Positions 41,143 through 52,170 are shown, counted from the stretch's first letter. The stretch is DNA of 64,000 nucleotides from Scleromatobacter sp038243995 (GCA_038243995.1 JBBRTV010000015.1:1-64000); one strand, 5' to 3'. The notes: a model not told the origin generated them from the letters alone. Program-made: numbers and translations.

Positions 41143-43077
41143 ATGCAGCCTGCCAGCGCGCGCAGCAGCGAAGCCGACACCCCCGAAGTCCGGGTCGGCC
41201 AACCCGCTCGAATCCCCACCACGCTCGATGAACTGTGGGACCGGCTCGCCGCCTCGCCCGTGCACAGGGCGCGCCACCTCGGCGAGGCCATGATCGAGCG
41301 CGGCCTCGTCGACGGGCCGACGCTCGCGCGCGCGCTGCGCAGGCAGGCAGACCTTCAACCGCACCGCCTGATCGGGCAGTTGCTGGTGGAGGACCAGGTT
41401 CTGTCGACGGCGCAGCTCGACGGCGTCCTTGCCGAATGGCTGGGCGTGCCGACCGTCGATCCGCGGCTCTTGTCGCCACAGCCGGAAGCGCTGCGCCTGG
41501 TTCCGCGCGCGCTCGCGCTGCGCGAAGCCGTGCTGCCCGTGCTGGTGCGCGACGACGCGCTGGTCGTCGTGGTGCCCGATCCGTGGGATCAACAACTGCT
41601 CGACGAACTGCGCTTCATCACCGAGTTGCGCATCGTGCCGGTACTTCCGGTGGCCGGCACGCTGGCGCCCATGGTCGCGCGGGCTTATGCGCCCGGGCAG
41701 GGCGCAGCCGCCCGCGTCGACCCGGCTTCGGAAGCCGCCGGCGGCAGCTTCGGGCACCGCGACGTGCACGAGCTGGCGGCCGAACTGTTCGAGGTCGATG
41801 GCGAGAGCCCGGAGGCGTCTTCCGTGGTCTCGGAGTCGGACAACACGCTGGTGCGTCTGATCAACACCTTGATCAGCGACGCGATCCGCCAGCGCGCGTC
41901 GGACATCCACATCGAGACCTCCGATGCCCCGCGATCGGCGCGGGTGCGCCTGCGCGTGGACGGCGAACTGCTGCCTTACATCGAGGTTCCGGCGCGCTAC
42001 CGCTTCGCGCTGGTCGCGCGCCTGAAGATCATGGCCGATCTCGACATCTCCGAGCACCGCAAGCCGCAGGACGGCAAGATCGACTTCGCCCGCTTCGGCG
42101 GCCCGCACATCGAACTGCGCATGGTGACGGTGCCGACCACGCACGGCCTCGAAGACGTGGTGCTGCGCCTGCTCTCGGGCCTGAAGCCGCTGCCGCTGGA
42201 GGCCATCGGGCTGCGCGCGGGCAACCTCGCGGCGCTGCGCACGGCGATGGCCAAGCCCTACGGCCTGCTGCTCGTCTGCGGACCGACGGGCTGCGGGAAG
42301 ACGACCACGCTGCATTCGGTGATGCGCGAACTCAACACCGACAAGCGCAAGATCTGGACGGCGGAAGACCCGGTCGAAATCACGCAGGAGGGCCTGCGCC
42401 AGGTGCAGGTCAATGCGCGCATCGGCTGGACCTTCGCTGCCGCGATGCGCACCTTCCTGCGCGCCGATCCGGACGTCATCATGATCGGCGAGATGCGCGA
42501 CGAAGAAACCGCGCGCATCGCCATCGAGGCCTCGCTGACCGGCCACCTCGTGCTGTCGACCCTGCATACCAATTCAGCGCCCGAGAGCATCACCCGGCTG
42601 CTCGAGATCGGGCTCGATCCGTTCACCTTTTCCGACTCGCTGCTGGGCATCCTGGCGCAGCGCCTGGTGCGCCGCCTGTGCATGCACTGCCGTGTCGCGC
42701 AGCCGCTGGCCGCCGCGGGGCTGGCCGAACTGGCAGATCAGTACATCGCCTCCGGAGCGTCGGTCGCCCCGGCGCGCGACGCACTGGTCGCGCGCTGGGA
42801 GCGCACGCACGCGAGCGCGCGGGGGCCGGTGGTGATCTACCGTCACCAGGGCTGCAAGGAGTGCGACGGCCACGGCTACCACGGCCGCATGGGCCTGCAC
42901 GAGCTGATGCTGGCGGACGAGCGCGTGCGCGAGCTGGTGCGCCACCGTGCCCCGGCCGCCGAACTGCAGGCCGCGGCCCTGGCCGCCGGCATGGTCACGC
43001 TGCGCCAGGACGGCATCGAGAAGGTGCTGGCCGGCCTCACCGACATGGACGAAGTCCTGGCCGCGAGCAACAGCTGA
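41143..43077 (+). CDS. GspE/PilB-family secretion or pilus assembly ATPase
   Basis: This 644-residue cytosolic hexameric ATPase is of the type II secretion / type IV pilus class. The N-terminal MshEN-like domain (LGEAMIERGLVDGPTLARAL, GQLLVEDQVLSTAQL) may bind c-di-GMP. The core has Walker A GPTGCGKTT near 381-389, Asp box AEDPVEI, Walker B VIMIGEMRDEETA and His box TGHLVLSTLHTNSA. A four-cysteine zinc site is formed by CMHC (about 512) and CKEC (about 571). No other T2SS or pilus genes are adjacent, so this is an orphan ATPase that may serve a machine encoded elsewhere. ATG 41143 gives the family length; a longer in-frame N-terminus is unlike the family. Confidence 0.88.
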   Translation: MQPASARSSEADTPEVRVGQPARIPTTLDELWDRLAASPVHRARHLGEAMIERGLVDGPTLARALRRQADLQPHRLIGQLLVEDQVLSTAQLDGVLAEWLGVPTVDPRLLSPQPEALRLVPRALALREAVLPVLVRDDALVVVVPDPWDQQLLDELRFITELRIVPVLPVAGTLAPMVARAYAPGQGAAARVDPASEAAGGSFGHRDVHELAAELFEVDGESPEASSVVSESDNTLVRLINTLISDAIRQRASDIHIETSDAPRSARVRLRVDGELLPYIEVPARYRFALVARLKIMADLDISEHRKPQDGKIDFARFGGPHIELRMVTVPTTHGLEDVVLRLLSGLKPLPLEAIGLRAGNLAALRTAMAKPYGLLLVCGPTGCGKTTTLHSVMRELNTDKRKIWTAEDPVEITQEGLRQVQVNARIGWTFAAAMRTFLRADPDVIMIGEMRDEETARIAIEASLTGHLVLSTLHTNSAPESITRLLEIGLDPFTFSDSLLGILAQRLVRRLCMHCRVAQPLAAAGLAELADQYIASGASVAPARDALVARWERTHASARGPVVIYRHQGCKECDGHGYHGRMGLHELMLADERVRELVRHRAPAAELQAAALAAGMVTLRQDGIEKVLAGLTDMDEVLAASNS

Positions 43078-43152
43078 CGTCGAGGCAGGCGAGGGCGGCG
43101 CGGCGGGCACGGCGCCGCCGAGGCGCCCTTTGCGTCGACCGCCGTCGACTCC

Positions 43153-46100
43153 CTACAGCAGCACTTCCGAGGACGCCCCCGTGGCCACCGCCGACGGCGC
43201 GGCGGCCGGCAGCGTGACCTGCACGCTGTGCTGGCGCCCGTCGGCGTACAGCGGCAGGCGACTCGTGCCCAGCGCCTGGCCGTCCAGCGTCACCTGCGGT
43301 TCGAGGGCATGGCCGTCGCGACTGAACTGCAGGTGGTACGAGGTGCCGGCGTGGAGGTAGTCGATCTCGAAACCGTTCCAGTGCGGCGGAATGCGCGGAT
43401 CGAGCAGCAGCGACGCGTGGCCGTCGACGTATTCCAGGCGCAGGCCCAGCACGGCTTCGACCAGCAGGCGATACATCCACCCGGCCGACCCCGTGTACCA
43501 GCTCCAGCCGCCGCGCCCGGTGTGCGGCGCGACGCTGTAGACGTCGGCGGACATCACATAGGGCTCGACCTTGTAGACCGCGACCTCCGCCGGCGTGCGC
43601 GAGTGGTTGATCGGGTTGATCATGTCGACGATGTCCCAGGCGCGCCGCGGGTCGCCGGCGGCCGCGAACGCCATCGCCGCCCAGATCGCCCCGTGCGTGT
43701 ACTGGCCGCCGTTTTCGCGCACGCCGGGCACGTAGCCGCTGATATACCCCGGGTTGGGGCCGGCGCCGTTGAACGGCGGATCGAGCAGGCGCACGATGCG
43801 CTGCTGCGGGCTGACCAGGCGTGTCGCCAGGGAGTCGAGCGCACGCCGCGCGCGGTCGGGCGGGGCGATGCCCGAAAGCACCGACCAGCTCTGCGCGATC
43901 GAGTCGATCTGGCACTCGACCGCGGTAGACGTGCCGAGCGGGGTCCCGTCGTCGAAATATGCGCGGCGGTACCAGTCGCCGTCCCACGCGTTCGCCTCGA
44001 GCGCGACGGCGAGCTTGGCGCGCGCGCCGTCGCACACCAGCGCGAACGCATCGTCCTTGTGGGCGCGGGCGAGCGGCGCGAACTCGCGCAGCACCTCGCA
44101 GACGAAGAAGCCCATCCAGACGCTCTCTCCCTTGCCGTGCTCGCCGACCAGGTTCATGCCGTCGTTCCAGTCGCCGCCGCCCATCAGCGGCAGTCCGTGG
44201 ACGCCCAGCCGCAGGCCGTGCCGCACGGCCAGTGCCGCGTGCTCGTAAAGCGTGCCCGTGCGGTTCGAGACGTTGGGCATGTCGAAGTAGGACTCGTCCT
44301 CGGCCTTGAGCGGGCGGCCCTCGATGAAGGATACTTTTTCTTCGAGCACGCCGTGGTCGCCCGTGCTCTGCACGTAGCGGCACAGCGCCATGGGCAACCA
44401 CAGATAGTCGTCGCTGATATGAGTGCGCACGCCGCGGCCTTGCGGCGGGTGCCACCAATGCTGGACGTCGCCTTCCTCGAACTGCCGGCTCGCCGCGAGC
44501 AGCAATTGCGCGCGCAGCAGCTCGGGCCGCGCGTGCACGAGGGACATGGCGTCCTGCAGCTGGTCACGGAACCCGAAGGCGCCGCCGGACTGGTAGTAGC
44601 CGCTGCGCGCCCAGAGCCGGCAGGCGATCGTCTGGTAGACGAGCCAGCCGTTGGCCAGCGCATTGAGCGCGGCGTCGGGCGTGCGCACCTGCACCGTGCC
44701 CAGCGTCTTGCGCCAGTGCGCCGCGACGCGTTCGAACTCCGCGCGGGCGACGCCGTCGCCGCGGAACTTCAGCGCGGTCTGCTCGGCCTCGCCGGGGTTC
44801 TTGCCCATGCCGAGGCGGAACACGACCGTGCGTGTCTCGCCCTCGGCCAGTTCGAGCGGCACCTGGAAGGCGGCGCAGGGATCGAGCGCCGCACCGGTGC
44901 GCCCCGCCAGCATCGCCCGACGCAGCGCGATGGGCTCCAGCAGGCTGCCGTTGCGGCCGATGAACTCCGTGCGGTCGCAGGTCATGCTGCCGGCCAGCTG
45001 GTGCTCGGGATCGACATCGAAGAAGCCCATGTAGTCGGACTGGTCGCCGCTGTACGGATTGCGCGCGGTGGCCGGGCCGTCGTCGAGGTGGTCGGTGACG
45101 ACATGGGGCGCCGCCTGCGGGCGCAGGCTGCCCAGCACCCACTCGACATAGCCCGTCACGCTGATGCGGCGCGCGCGGCCGGAGTCGTTGCGCAGCGTCA
45201 TGACCGAGAACTTGACCGGTGCGTCGATCGAGCAGAACACATTCAGCTCGCTATGGATGCCATGCATGCTCTGTTCGAACGTGCTGTAGCCGAAACCGTG
45301 GCGCGCGATGCTGGCACGCCCGGGTGCGCCGTCGAGGCCGGGATTGACGCCGCAGGGCATCCAGGCGGTGCCGGTCTCCTCGTCGCGCAGGTAGAAGGTT
45401 TCGCCGCTGGGATCGGACACGGGGTCGTTGTGCCAGGGTGTCAGGCGCCATTCGTGGGCGTTCTCGGCCCAGGTGTAGGCGGCGCCCGATTCGGAGATCA
45501 CCGTGCCGAAATCGGGGTTGGCGATCACGTTGGCCCACGGTGCGGGCGTGCGCACGCCCGCGGGCGGCGCGATCACGTATTCGCGCCCGTCGCGACTGTA
45601 GCCGCCGTAGCCGTTGAAAAGCGCCAGATCGCCGGTCGGCAGGCGCGGCGTCGGCGCGCCTTCGGGACGTGCGTTGCGGCTGGGCACGAAGGGCGCCAGG
45701 CGGCGTTCCGCGCCCGGGCCCTGGCGCAGCTGGGCGCGCGGCGCGGCGCGGCGTTCGGTGCGCAGGCGCCGATTGAGCTGCTCGCCGAGCGAGCCCTGGC
45801 GGTCGCTCAGCACGGCGCGCGCGACCGACAGCAGCAGCACGCGATCCTCCTGCGGGATCTGGTCGGCGTGGCGCACGAAGATGCCGCCCGGGCGATCGAC
45901 GACGTGCGCTTCGACGCCCGCCGCGATCAGCCCCATGATTTGTTCATTGAGGCGCTGGCGATAGATGTCGCGTTCCTCGTTCCAGATCACCAGGTCGACC
46001 GCGAGGCCCTTGAGCCGCCACCACGCGTGCGCGACCACCAGCTGGCGCACGAGTTCGAGATTGGCGACGTCGGAGATCTGCACCAGCACGATAGGCAGGT

Positions 46101-49100
46101 CGCCCGAGATGGCATAGCCCCACAGGCCGGACTGTCCGCGATGGTTCTGGCGGATGATGGCCGGATCGGCCCGCAGGGCGCCCTGGCTGAACAGCACCGC
46201 GCCGGCCAGCCGCGCATACAGCTGCGCATCGCCCTCGCTCGCGTTGAGCTGGCGCAGCAGCACCTGGCTGTGGGTCCACGCGAGTTCGAACACGCGCTCG
46301 GCGAGCCGGCGGTCGCGGTACTTCTCGATCAGGGCCAGGCAGTCGGCGCGCTTGTCGCCGACGCCGATGACCAGGTCGACGATGACGGTCTGGTCGGGCT
46401 CGAGGACGATCGTGCAGCGGCTCGAGGCCACCGGATCGAGCACGGAGCCCTGCGCGTTCGACAACGCCTCGCCGCCGAACATGGCCGCCGGATTCTTCAG
46501 CGATCCGCCGCGGCCGATGAAGCGCGCGCGATCGGTCTCGTGGGTGACCGGGCCGACGTTGCCCTCGCCGCGCGGCGCGTGCACCGCCATCAGGCTGAAC
46601 ATCCACGGCGACGGATCCTTCTCCGCGCGCGGGCGGCGGTTGGCCAGCAGCGCGGGCAGGCCCTCGACGATCTCGGTCTGCACGAACAGCTTGCCGAACG
46701 CGGGGTGCTGCACGTCGGCGGCCGGCGTCATCAACACGACCTCGCAATAGCTGGTGACTTCGATCGTGCGGCTGCGGCGCGTGGTGTTCTTGATGCGGAC
46801 GCGGCGCAGCTCGATCGCGTCTTCGGGGGAAACGGCGATCTCGGTGTGCGTGTCGATGCCGGCATCGCGGCGGCGGAACTCCGCGCGGCCCTCGGTGAAG
46901 ATCGCCTGGTAGTCGCTCGCCTTGCGGCCAGTGGGCTGGAAGGAGGTCGACCAGAACTCGCCGCTGTCCATGTCGCGCAGGTAGCAGAAGCTGCCCCAGT
47001 CGTCGCGCGTCGCGTCTTCGCGCCAGCGCGTCACGGCCATGTCCTTGTAGCGGCTGTAGCCGCCGCCGGCCTGCGTGACCATCACGTGATAGCTGCCGTT
47101 GGACAGCAACTGCACTTCCGGTGTCGGCGTGAGCGCGTCCGAGAACAGGCGCAGGGGGGTCTCGGTGGCGGTCGGCACGGCGCGCGGCGAGGCCGGCTCC
47201 ATCGTCGCCTCGCCAAGCACCGGCACGATGTCCTTGGGCACGCGTTCGTGCAGCAGCATGAGCGTGGCCTGCACGCCGCGATCGGCCGCGAAGTGACCCT
47301 GCATGCGCGAGGCGCCCAGCGCCTGCTCGATGGCGAGCAGGCTCATGCCCTGGTGGTGCGCCATGAACGAGCGCACGACGGCCTTGGTCTGGCCGCGCGG
47401 GACGCGTTGCGGCGTGTAGTCCACCGCCTCGTAGAAACCGTATTCGCCGGAGGCGCCGAGCGCAGCCAGCCGTTGCAGGTTGGCGCAGGCGGCGACCGGC
47501 TCGACGATCGTCGCCATGGCTGTCGCGTAGGGTGCGATGACCAGCTCGTCGCCGAGGCCGCGCTTGAGCCCCAGGCCCGGCACGCCGAACGCGCGGTACT
47601 GGTAGTTGAGCGCCGTGTCGGTGGCGTTGTAGCCCGACTCGGAGATACCCCAGGGCACGCCGCGTTCGCGCCCGTACTCGATCTGGCGTCGCACGGCGGC
47701 GCGGCAGGTCTGGTCGAGCAGCGTCTGCTCGTAGTTGGGCATGATAAGCGGCGGCATCAGGTACTCGAACATCGAGCCGCTCCACGACATCAGCACCGGG
47801 TTGCCGTCGACCGTCGTCAGCAGCCGGCCGAGCGCGAACCAGCTCTCCTGCGGCAGTTGGCCGCGCGAGATGGCGGCGAAGACGCCCAGGCGTGCCTCAG
47901 AGGCGAGCAGGTCATAGTGACCGGGGTCGAGCGCACGCTCGTCGACGTTGTAGCCGATGGACAACAGGTGACGACGGTCGTCGTACAGGAACAGCTGCTC
48001 CTGTTCGCTGAGTCCCTCGACGCGGCGTGCCAGTTCGTCGATGCGGTCGAGCGCGATGCGCGCGCCGCCGACGCCGTGCCCGGCCAGCGCGCCGAGAGTC
48101 GGCAACGGGGCGTTGGCGGCGATGCTGGCGGCGACGCTGGTGGCGTCGGCCGCCAGCGGAATCGCCATCGAACCGAGCGCGGTGAATTCGTCGAGACCGG
48201 CCTGACATTGCGCGACGAGGGAACGCGCCCAGCGCAGCGGCTCGCCGGCATCACTGTCGGGGTCTGCTTCGTCGCGTGCGCTCGCGCCCGACACGGCCGC
48301 CTCGACCGCGACGAGCAACTGAGCTGCCGACGCCTCGAAGGACTCGAGCACCGCCTTCAGGCCGGCGGCCGTCGCCGGCGGCGCCGCGCCCTCGAGCTGG
48401 GCCAGCTTCTCGAAACGGTCGAGCGCGGCGACGGTCAGGTTCGGCGGCAGGCTTTCGCGCACCAGTCCGGCCAGGTCGACGATGCCCGAACACCAGTGCG
48501 CCGAGAACGGCGTCTCGCCGGGCAGCGCCAGCAGCGCCTGCTTGAGCGTCATCAGCTGGGCGACGAGGTTGCCGGAATCCACCGTGGAGATGTAGCGCGG
48601 CGACAGCGGTCGCAATGATTGCGTGTCGTACCAGTTGTAGAAGTGGCCGCGATGGCGTTCGAGCTGCTCCATCGTCGTCACCGTGGAGGTGATGCGCGAG
48701 AGCATCTGGTCGAGCGTGATGAACCCGCTGTCGTGCGCGGTCAGGTTGGCCAACAGCGAAAAGCCGATATTGGTCGGCGACGTGCGGTGCGCGATGCGGG
48801 CGACGGGATGCAACTGGACGTTGTCCGGCGGCAGGTGGTTGTCATCGGCGCCGACGAAGGTCTCGAAGAAGGCCCAGGTGCGGCGCGCGACGCGGCGCAG
48901 GAACCTGCGCTGCGCCGACGTGAGCTCGCTGCGCGCGGGCGCCGGCGGGCGATCGGCCCACCACACCAGCAAGGGCGAGCCCAGCCACAGCAACAGGAGC
49001 GGGGCGGCCGCGGGCAGGGCCCATGGGCGCACCCAGGCGAGCAGCGCGGCGATCGCGATCGCCGCGGTCGGGCCGGCCCACAGCGCGCGCAGGCTGTCCA

Positions 49101-52026
49101 CCAGCGCATCCATGGTTCCGGCCGCCGCTCCGCGCGGAAGGTCGGAGGATGCGGTCCACTCCAGCAGCCGGCGACCGCGCACCATGCGCCAGATCGTGCG
49201 CAGGATGGCGTCCAGCGTGGCGACCGCCTCCGTGGGCAGGCAAGCGAGCGTGTGCGCGAGCTGCATCAACTGGCGCGCCATCGGCATCAGCCGCGCCGGC
49301 GAGTGCGACGCCATCACCCAGCTGATCGGCGCCCGGACGAGCGCCATCACGTTGGCCGCGAACGGCACGATGCCGACGATCACGATCAACCGCAGCGTCC
49401 ACATGAACGGCTGCGGCAGCCGCGCCCAGCCAAGCACGGCCAGGGCGATCAGCGCCGCGGGCACCAGGCTGCGGCGCAGGTTGTCGAACAGCTTCCACTT
49501 CGACAGCGCCGACAGCGGATTGCGCGGCGCGCCGGGCAGGGCGTGCAGGCGTCGGCGCAGCCAGCCGATGAGCTGCCAGTCGCCGCGCACCCAGCGATGG
49601 CGGCGCGCGATGTCGGCGCTGTAGCGCGCCGGCGTGTCTTCGATCAGCTGGACGTCGCTCAGCAGGCCGGAGCGCGCGTAGCAGCCTTCGATCAGGTCGT
49701 GGCTGAGGATGCGGTTCTCGGGCATGCTCTCGCTGGTCGCGCGCTCGAACGCGTCGACGTCGTAGATGCCCTTGCCGACGAAGGAGCCTTCGCCCATCAG
49801 GTCCTGGTAGACGTCGGACACCGCGCGCGTATAAGGATCGATGCCCGGCTCGCCGCCGAACATGCGCGCATAGCCGGAGCGGGCCACGCTCGGCAGGTGC
49901 AGGCCCACGCGAGGCTGCAGGATGCCGTAGCCTTCGACGACCACGTCCTTGCGCACGCCGGTGCCGAATCGCGGCCGGTTCAGGGGGTGAGCCATGGCCG
50001 AGATCATCTCGGCGGCGGTGTCGCGCGGCAGCTGGGTGTCGGAGTCGAGCGTGATGACGTAGCGCACATCCTGCAGCGTGAACGTGTCGCCGACGATCAC
50101 CGAGAAGTGCTTCTCGGCGTCGGGCCGCCCGCGCAGGACCGCATTCAGGTCGGCGAGCTTGCCGCGCTTGCGCTCGTGGCCCATCCACACGTTCTCGTTC
50201 GCGTTCCAGCGGCGCGGCCGGTGCAGGAGCAGGAACGGCGCGACGCGCTCGCGGTCGCCCTCGACCGCCTGGTAGCGCTTGTTCAGCGCGTCGATGCGCG
50301 CCGTGGCGTATTCCACCAGGTCGGCGTCTTCCGGCATCTGCTCGGATTTCGCGTCGCGCAGGTCGGTGAGCAGCGCGAACTGCAGCTGCGGGTCGCGGTT
50401 GGCGAGGAAGCGCACCTCGAGGGCATCGACCAGCGCCTCGACGTCCGATCGCTTGCCCAGCAAGGTCGGCACCGCGACGAGCGTGCGCGAGCGCGGCTCG
50501 ATGCCGAGCGAGTAGTCCAGGCGCGGCAAGGCCTTGGGCGCGACGGTCAGCGTGACGATCCAGTTGACGAGCGCGAGCGCGAGCTGGCTGGTCGCGAGCA
50601 GCAGCAGCAGCGCCAGCGTCAAGCCCTTGAACGACCAGAGCTGGAGGTTCAACTCCTGCGCGGCCTGGCGGATCGGGCCGAGCGACATCAGCATCGCGAA
50701 GGTGAGCGTGGCGCCGATGTAGGCCCACAGCGGCGAGTGGCCTGGAGGCGCGGCGAAGCGCCTGCGCCGCACCTGCAATGGGGTCTCGAGTGCCGCCTTG
50801 CCGCCGCCGATCAGGTAGTAGCCGACGTGCGCCGAGCGCTCGTCGGCGGCGCCGGGTGTCTGCGTGTCCATGCGCGCGATCGCGGCCTGGGCGAGTTCGA
50901 CCGCCTTGCGCGCCACCGCCGGCTCGTCGCCGGAGCTGCGCCGGGCGAAGTCTTCCACGGCGTGGCGATAGGTGTCGCGCGTTCCGAAGTCCATGCGCCC
51001 GTAGACGCCGATCGGGTCTTCGCGCAGGATCTGTTCGACGCTGCTCAGCGTCTCGACGAATTCCGGCCAGTGCGTCGCGCCGAGCAGTCGCAGGCTGCCG
51101 ATGCTGTTGGCCACCGATACCTGGCTCGCCGCCTGCTTCTGGCCTTCGACGTGAACGAGGTGCTCTATCGTCTCGCCGGCGTCCGCCAGACGCTGCTCGA
51201 TCCACGTCAGCGGCAGGGCGAGCGCGGCGCCCTGGCCCTGCAGTCGACGCGCGAACTCGGCCACGAACGCGGTGCTCAGCGTCGGGTTAGAGCGCGCCAT
51301 GTCGGCGATGATCAGGATCAGGTCGCTCGGCCGCTCCTCGGCCGCTTGCAGCATGTGCCCGGCCCAGGTCTCGGCGAGATTGCGCTCGTCGAGCGCCGCG
51401 GCCACGCGCACCGCGACCCGGCGCAGGTTCTCGATCAGCGCCAGGCGCAGCATGATGGGGAACGCCCACAGCTCGCCGAGCTTGAGGGGTTGCACGCTCT
51501 GGTAGGCCGCGACGAAGCGGCTCAGCGTGCCGCGGCTGAGGCGGCCGTCGGCGTGCGCGATGGACTCGAGCGCGAGGTCGTAGACCCGAGGCAGCGTGCC
51601 GTCCGACGTGACGGCAGCTTCCGCGAGCCGCGGCAATTCGTGGCTGTAGCCGTGCGGCAGGTGAAGCCGCGCCGTGCGGATCTCCTCGTCGATCAGGTAC
51701 ATGTTGTCGAGCAGCCACTCGGCCGCCGGCGTGACGGCGCGATCGCGGCCGACTGCCAGGCGCAACTGGCGCGCGACGCCCTCGAGCACGCGTTCGTTGG
51801 CCGCGAGTCGCGCCAGCAGGCGGTCGGGGCGGTGGCGCTCCGCGACACGGTGACGCGCGGCCAGCAGCTTGCCGTGGGCGACCATCTGGTCGCTGCTGAA
51901 CAGCGCGGAGCGCAGCGGTGCCTCCAACTCGTGCTCGCTGCCTGCGCCGTTGCTCCAGGCGTGATCGCGCGCCCAGTCGCGCGCCTGCGCGAGCCATGTC
52001 CCGAGAATGCGATCGGATCCCGTCAT
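43153..52026 (-). CDS. ndvB: Cyclic beta-1,2-glucan synthase, NdvB/ChvB-like
   Basis: This 2957-residue inner-membrane enzyme is close to the length of rhizobial NdvB/Brucella Cgs. An N-terminal soluble region is followed by helices at about 430-490, then a GT84 glycosyltransferase with VITLDSDTQLPRD near 660 (DxD). Further helices lie at 860-1020 and a GH144-type segment (SPTNIGFSLLANLTAHDSGF near 1085, HFYNWYDTQ). A long GH94/glycosyltransferase-36 part in two lobes follows (about 1650-2950; WWHPPQGRGVRTHISDDYLW, GGGDWNDGMN). It would make periplasmic cyclic glucans for osmotic adaptation or surface signalling. ATG 52026 follows AAGGA. It shares its upstream region with a hemerythrin gene, and a weak sigma-54 match faces it. 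Confidence 0.92.
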   Translation of the reverse strand: MTGSDRILGTWLAQARDWARDHAWSNGAGSEHELEAPLRSALFSSDQMVAHGKLLAARHRVAERHRPDRLLARLAANERVLEGVARQLRLAVGRDRAVTPAAEWLLDNMYLIDEEIRTARLHLPHGYSHELPRLAEAAVTSDGTLPRVYDLALESIAHADGRLSRGTLSRFVAAYQSVQPLKLGELWAFPIMLRLALIENLRRVAVRVAAALDERNLAETWAGHMLQAAEERPSDLILIIADMARSNPTLSTAFVAEFARRLQGQGAALALPLTWIEQRLADAGETIEHLVHVEGQKQAASQVSVANSIGSLRLLGATHWPEFVETLSSVEQILREDPIGVYGRMDFGTRDTYRHAVEDFARRSSGDEPAVARKAVELAQAAIARMDTQTPGAADERSAHVGYYLIGGGKAALETPLQVRRRRFAAPPGHSPLWAYIGATLTFAMLMSLGPIRQAAQELNLQLWSFKGLTLALLLLLATSQLALALVNWIVTLTVAPKALPRLDYSLGIEPRSRTLVAVPTLLGKRSDVEALVDALEVRFLANRDPQLQFALLTDLRDAKSEQMPEDADLVEYATARIDALNKRYQAVEGDRERVAPFLLLHRPRRWNANENVWMGHERKRGKLADLNAVLRGRPDAEKHFSVIVGDTFTLQDVRYVITLDSDTQLPRDTAAEMISAMAHPLNRPRFGTGVRKDVVVEGYGILQPRVGLHLPSVARSGYARMFGGEPGIDPYTRAVSDVYQDLMGEGSFVGKGIYDVDAFERATSESMPENRILSHDLIEGCYARSGLLSDVQLIEDTPARYSADIARRHRWVRGDWQLIGWLRRRLHALPGAPRNPLSALSKWKLFDNLRRSLVPAALIALAVLGWARLPQPFMWTLRLIVIVGIVPFAANVMALVRAPISWVMASHSPARLMPMARQLMQLAHTLACLPTEAVATLDAILRTIWRMVRGRRLLEWTASSDLPRGAAAGTMDALVDSLRALWAGPTAAIAIAALLAWVRPWALPAAAPLLLLWLGSPLLVWWADRPPAPARSELTSAQRRFLRRVARRTWAFFETFVGADDNHLPPDNVQLHPVARIAHRTSPTNIGFSLLANLTAHDSGFITLDQMLSRITSTVTTMEQLERHRGHFYNWYDTQSLRPLSPRYISTVDSGNLVAQLMTLKQALLALPGETPFSAHWCSGIVDLAGLVRESLPPNLTVAALDRFEKLAQLEGAAPPATAAGLKAVLESFEASAAQLLVAVEAAVSGASARDEADPDSDAGEPLRWARSLVAQCQAGLDEFTALGSMAIPLAADATSVAASIAANAPLPTLGALAGHGVGGARIALDRIDELARRVEGLSEQEQLFLYDDRRHLLSIGYNVDERALDPGHYDLLASEARLGVFAAISRGQLPQESWFALGRLLTTVDGNPVLMSWSGSMFEYLMPPLIMPNYEQTLLDQTCRAAVRRQIEYGRERGVPWGISESGYNATDTALNYQYRAFGVPGLGLKRGLGDELVIAPYATAMATIVEPVAACANLQRLAALGASGEYGFYEAVDYTPQRVPRGQTKAVVRSFMAHHQGMSLLAIEQALGASRMQGHFAADRGVQATLMLLHERVPKDIVPVLGEATMEPASPRAVPTATETPLRLFSDALTPTPEVQLLSNGSYHVMVTQAGGGYSRYKDMAVTRWREDATRDDWGSFCYLRDMDSGEFWSTSFQPTGRKASDYQAIFTEGRAEFRRRDAGIDTHTEIAVSPEDAIELRRVRIKNTTRRSRTIEVTSYCEVVLMTPAADVQHPAFGKLFVQTEIVEGLPALLANRRPRAEKDPSPWMFSLMAVHAPRGEGNVGPVTHETDRARFIGRGGSLKNPAAMFGGEALSNAQGSVLDPVASSRCTIVLEPDQTVIVDLVIGVGDKRADCLALIEKYRDRRLAERVFELAWTHSQVLLRQLNASEGDAQLYARLAGAVLFSQGALRADPAIIRQNHRGQSGLWGYAISGDLPIVLVQISDVANLELVRQLVVAHAWWRLKGLAVDLVIWNEERDIYRQRLNEQIMGLIAAGVEAHVVDRPGGIFVRHADQIPQEDRVLLLSVARAVLSDRQGSLGEQLNRRLRTERRAAPRAQLRQGPGAERRLAPFVPSRNARPEGAPTPRLPTGDLALFNGYGGYSRDGREYVIAPPAGVRTPAPWANVIANPDFGTVISESGAAYTWAENAHEWRLTPWHNDPVSDPSGETFYLRDEETGTAWMPCGVNPGLDGAPGRASIARHGFGYSTFEQSMHGIHSELNVFCSIDAPVKFSVMTLRNDSGRARRISVTGYVEWVLGSLRPQAAPHVVTDHLDDGPATARNPYSGDQSDYMGFFDVDPEHQLAGSMTCDRTEFIGRNGSLLEPIALRRAMLAGRTGAALDPCAAFQVPLELAEGETRTVVFRLGMGKNPGEAEQTALKFRGDGVARAEFERVAAHWRKTLGTVQVRTPDAALNALANGWLVYQTIACRLWARSGYYQSGGAFGFRDQLQDAMSLVHARPELLRAQLLLAASRQFEEGDVQHWWHPPQGRGVRTHISDDYLWLPMALCRYVQSTGDHGVLEEKVSFIEGRPLKAEDESYFDMPNVSNRTGTLYEHAALAVRHGLRLGVHGLPLMGGGDWNDGMNLVGEHGKGESVWMGFFVCEVLREFAPLARAHKDDAFALVCDGARAKLAVALEANAWDGDWYRRAYFDDGTPLGTSTAVECQIDSIAQSWSVLSGIAPPDRARRALDSLATRLVSPQQRIVRLLDPPFNGAGPNPGYISGYVPGVRENGGQYTHGAIWAAMAFAAAGDPRRAWDIVDMINPINHSRTPAEVAVYKVEPYVMSADVYSVAPHTGRGGWSWYTGSAGWMYRLLVEAVLGLRLEYVDGHASLLLDPRIPPHWNGFEIDYLHAGTSYHLQFSRDGHALEPQVTLDGQALGTSRLPLYADGRQHSVQVTLPAAAPSAVATGASSEVLL

Positions 52027-52072
52027 CGTTTTGTGTCCTTCGGGTCCTGAACGGACCGTGATCGCGCCCACT

Positions 52073-52088
52073 GGCAAGTCATGGGCCC
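52073..52088 (-). promoter_or_regulatory. Weak sigma-54 promoter candidate for ndvB
   Basis: Minus strand GGGCCC-ATGAC-TTGCC has a perfect -12 box and correct spacing, but C replaces the conserved A in the -24 box. The GC is 49 nt before ATG 52026. Confidence 0.35.
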
Positions 52089-52170
52089 GAGGGTTTGGAC
52101 AACAGTATGCCCTTCACTCGACAGCCCGACGACCCTGCGCGTGCCTCCGAAGTAAGAGTTGCCGCAATGG

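Noticed and set aside
43228..52050. Very long plus-strand open frames (1796 and 1143 codons) opposite ndvB
   Set aside because: They mirror the ndvB codon pattern, have no domains and are rich in Arg, Gly, Ala and His; ndvB carries full GT84 and GH94 signatures on the minus strand.
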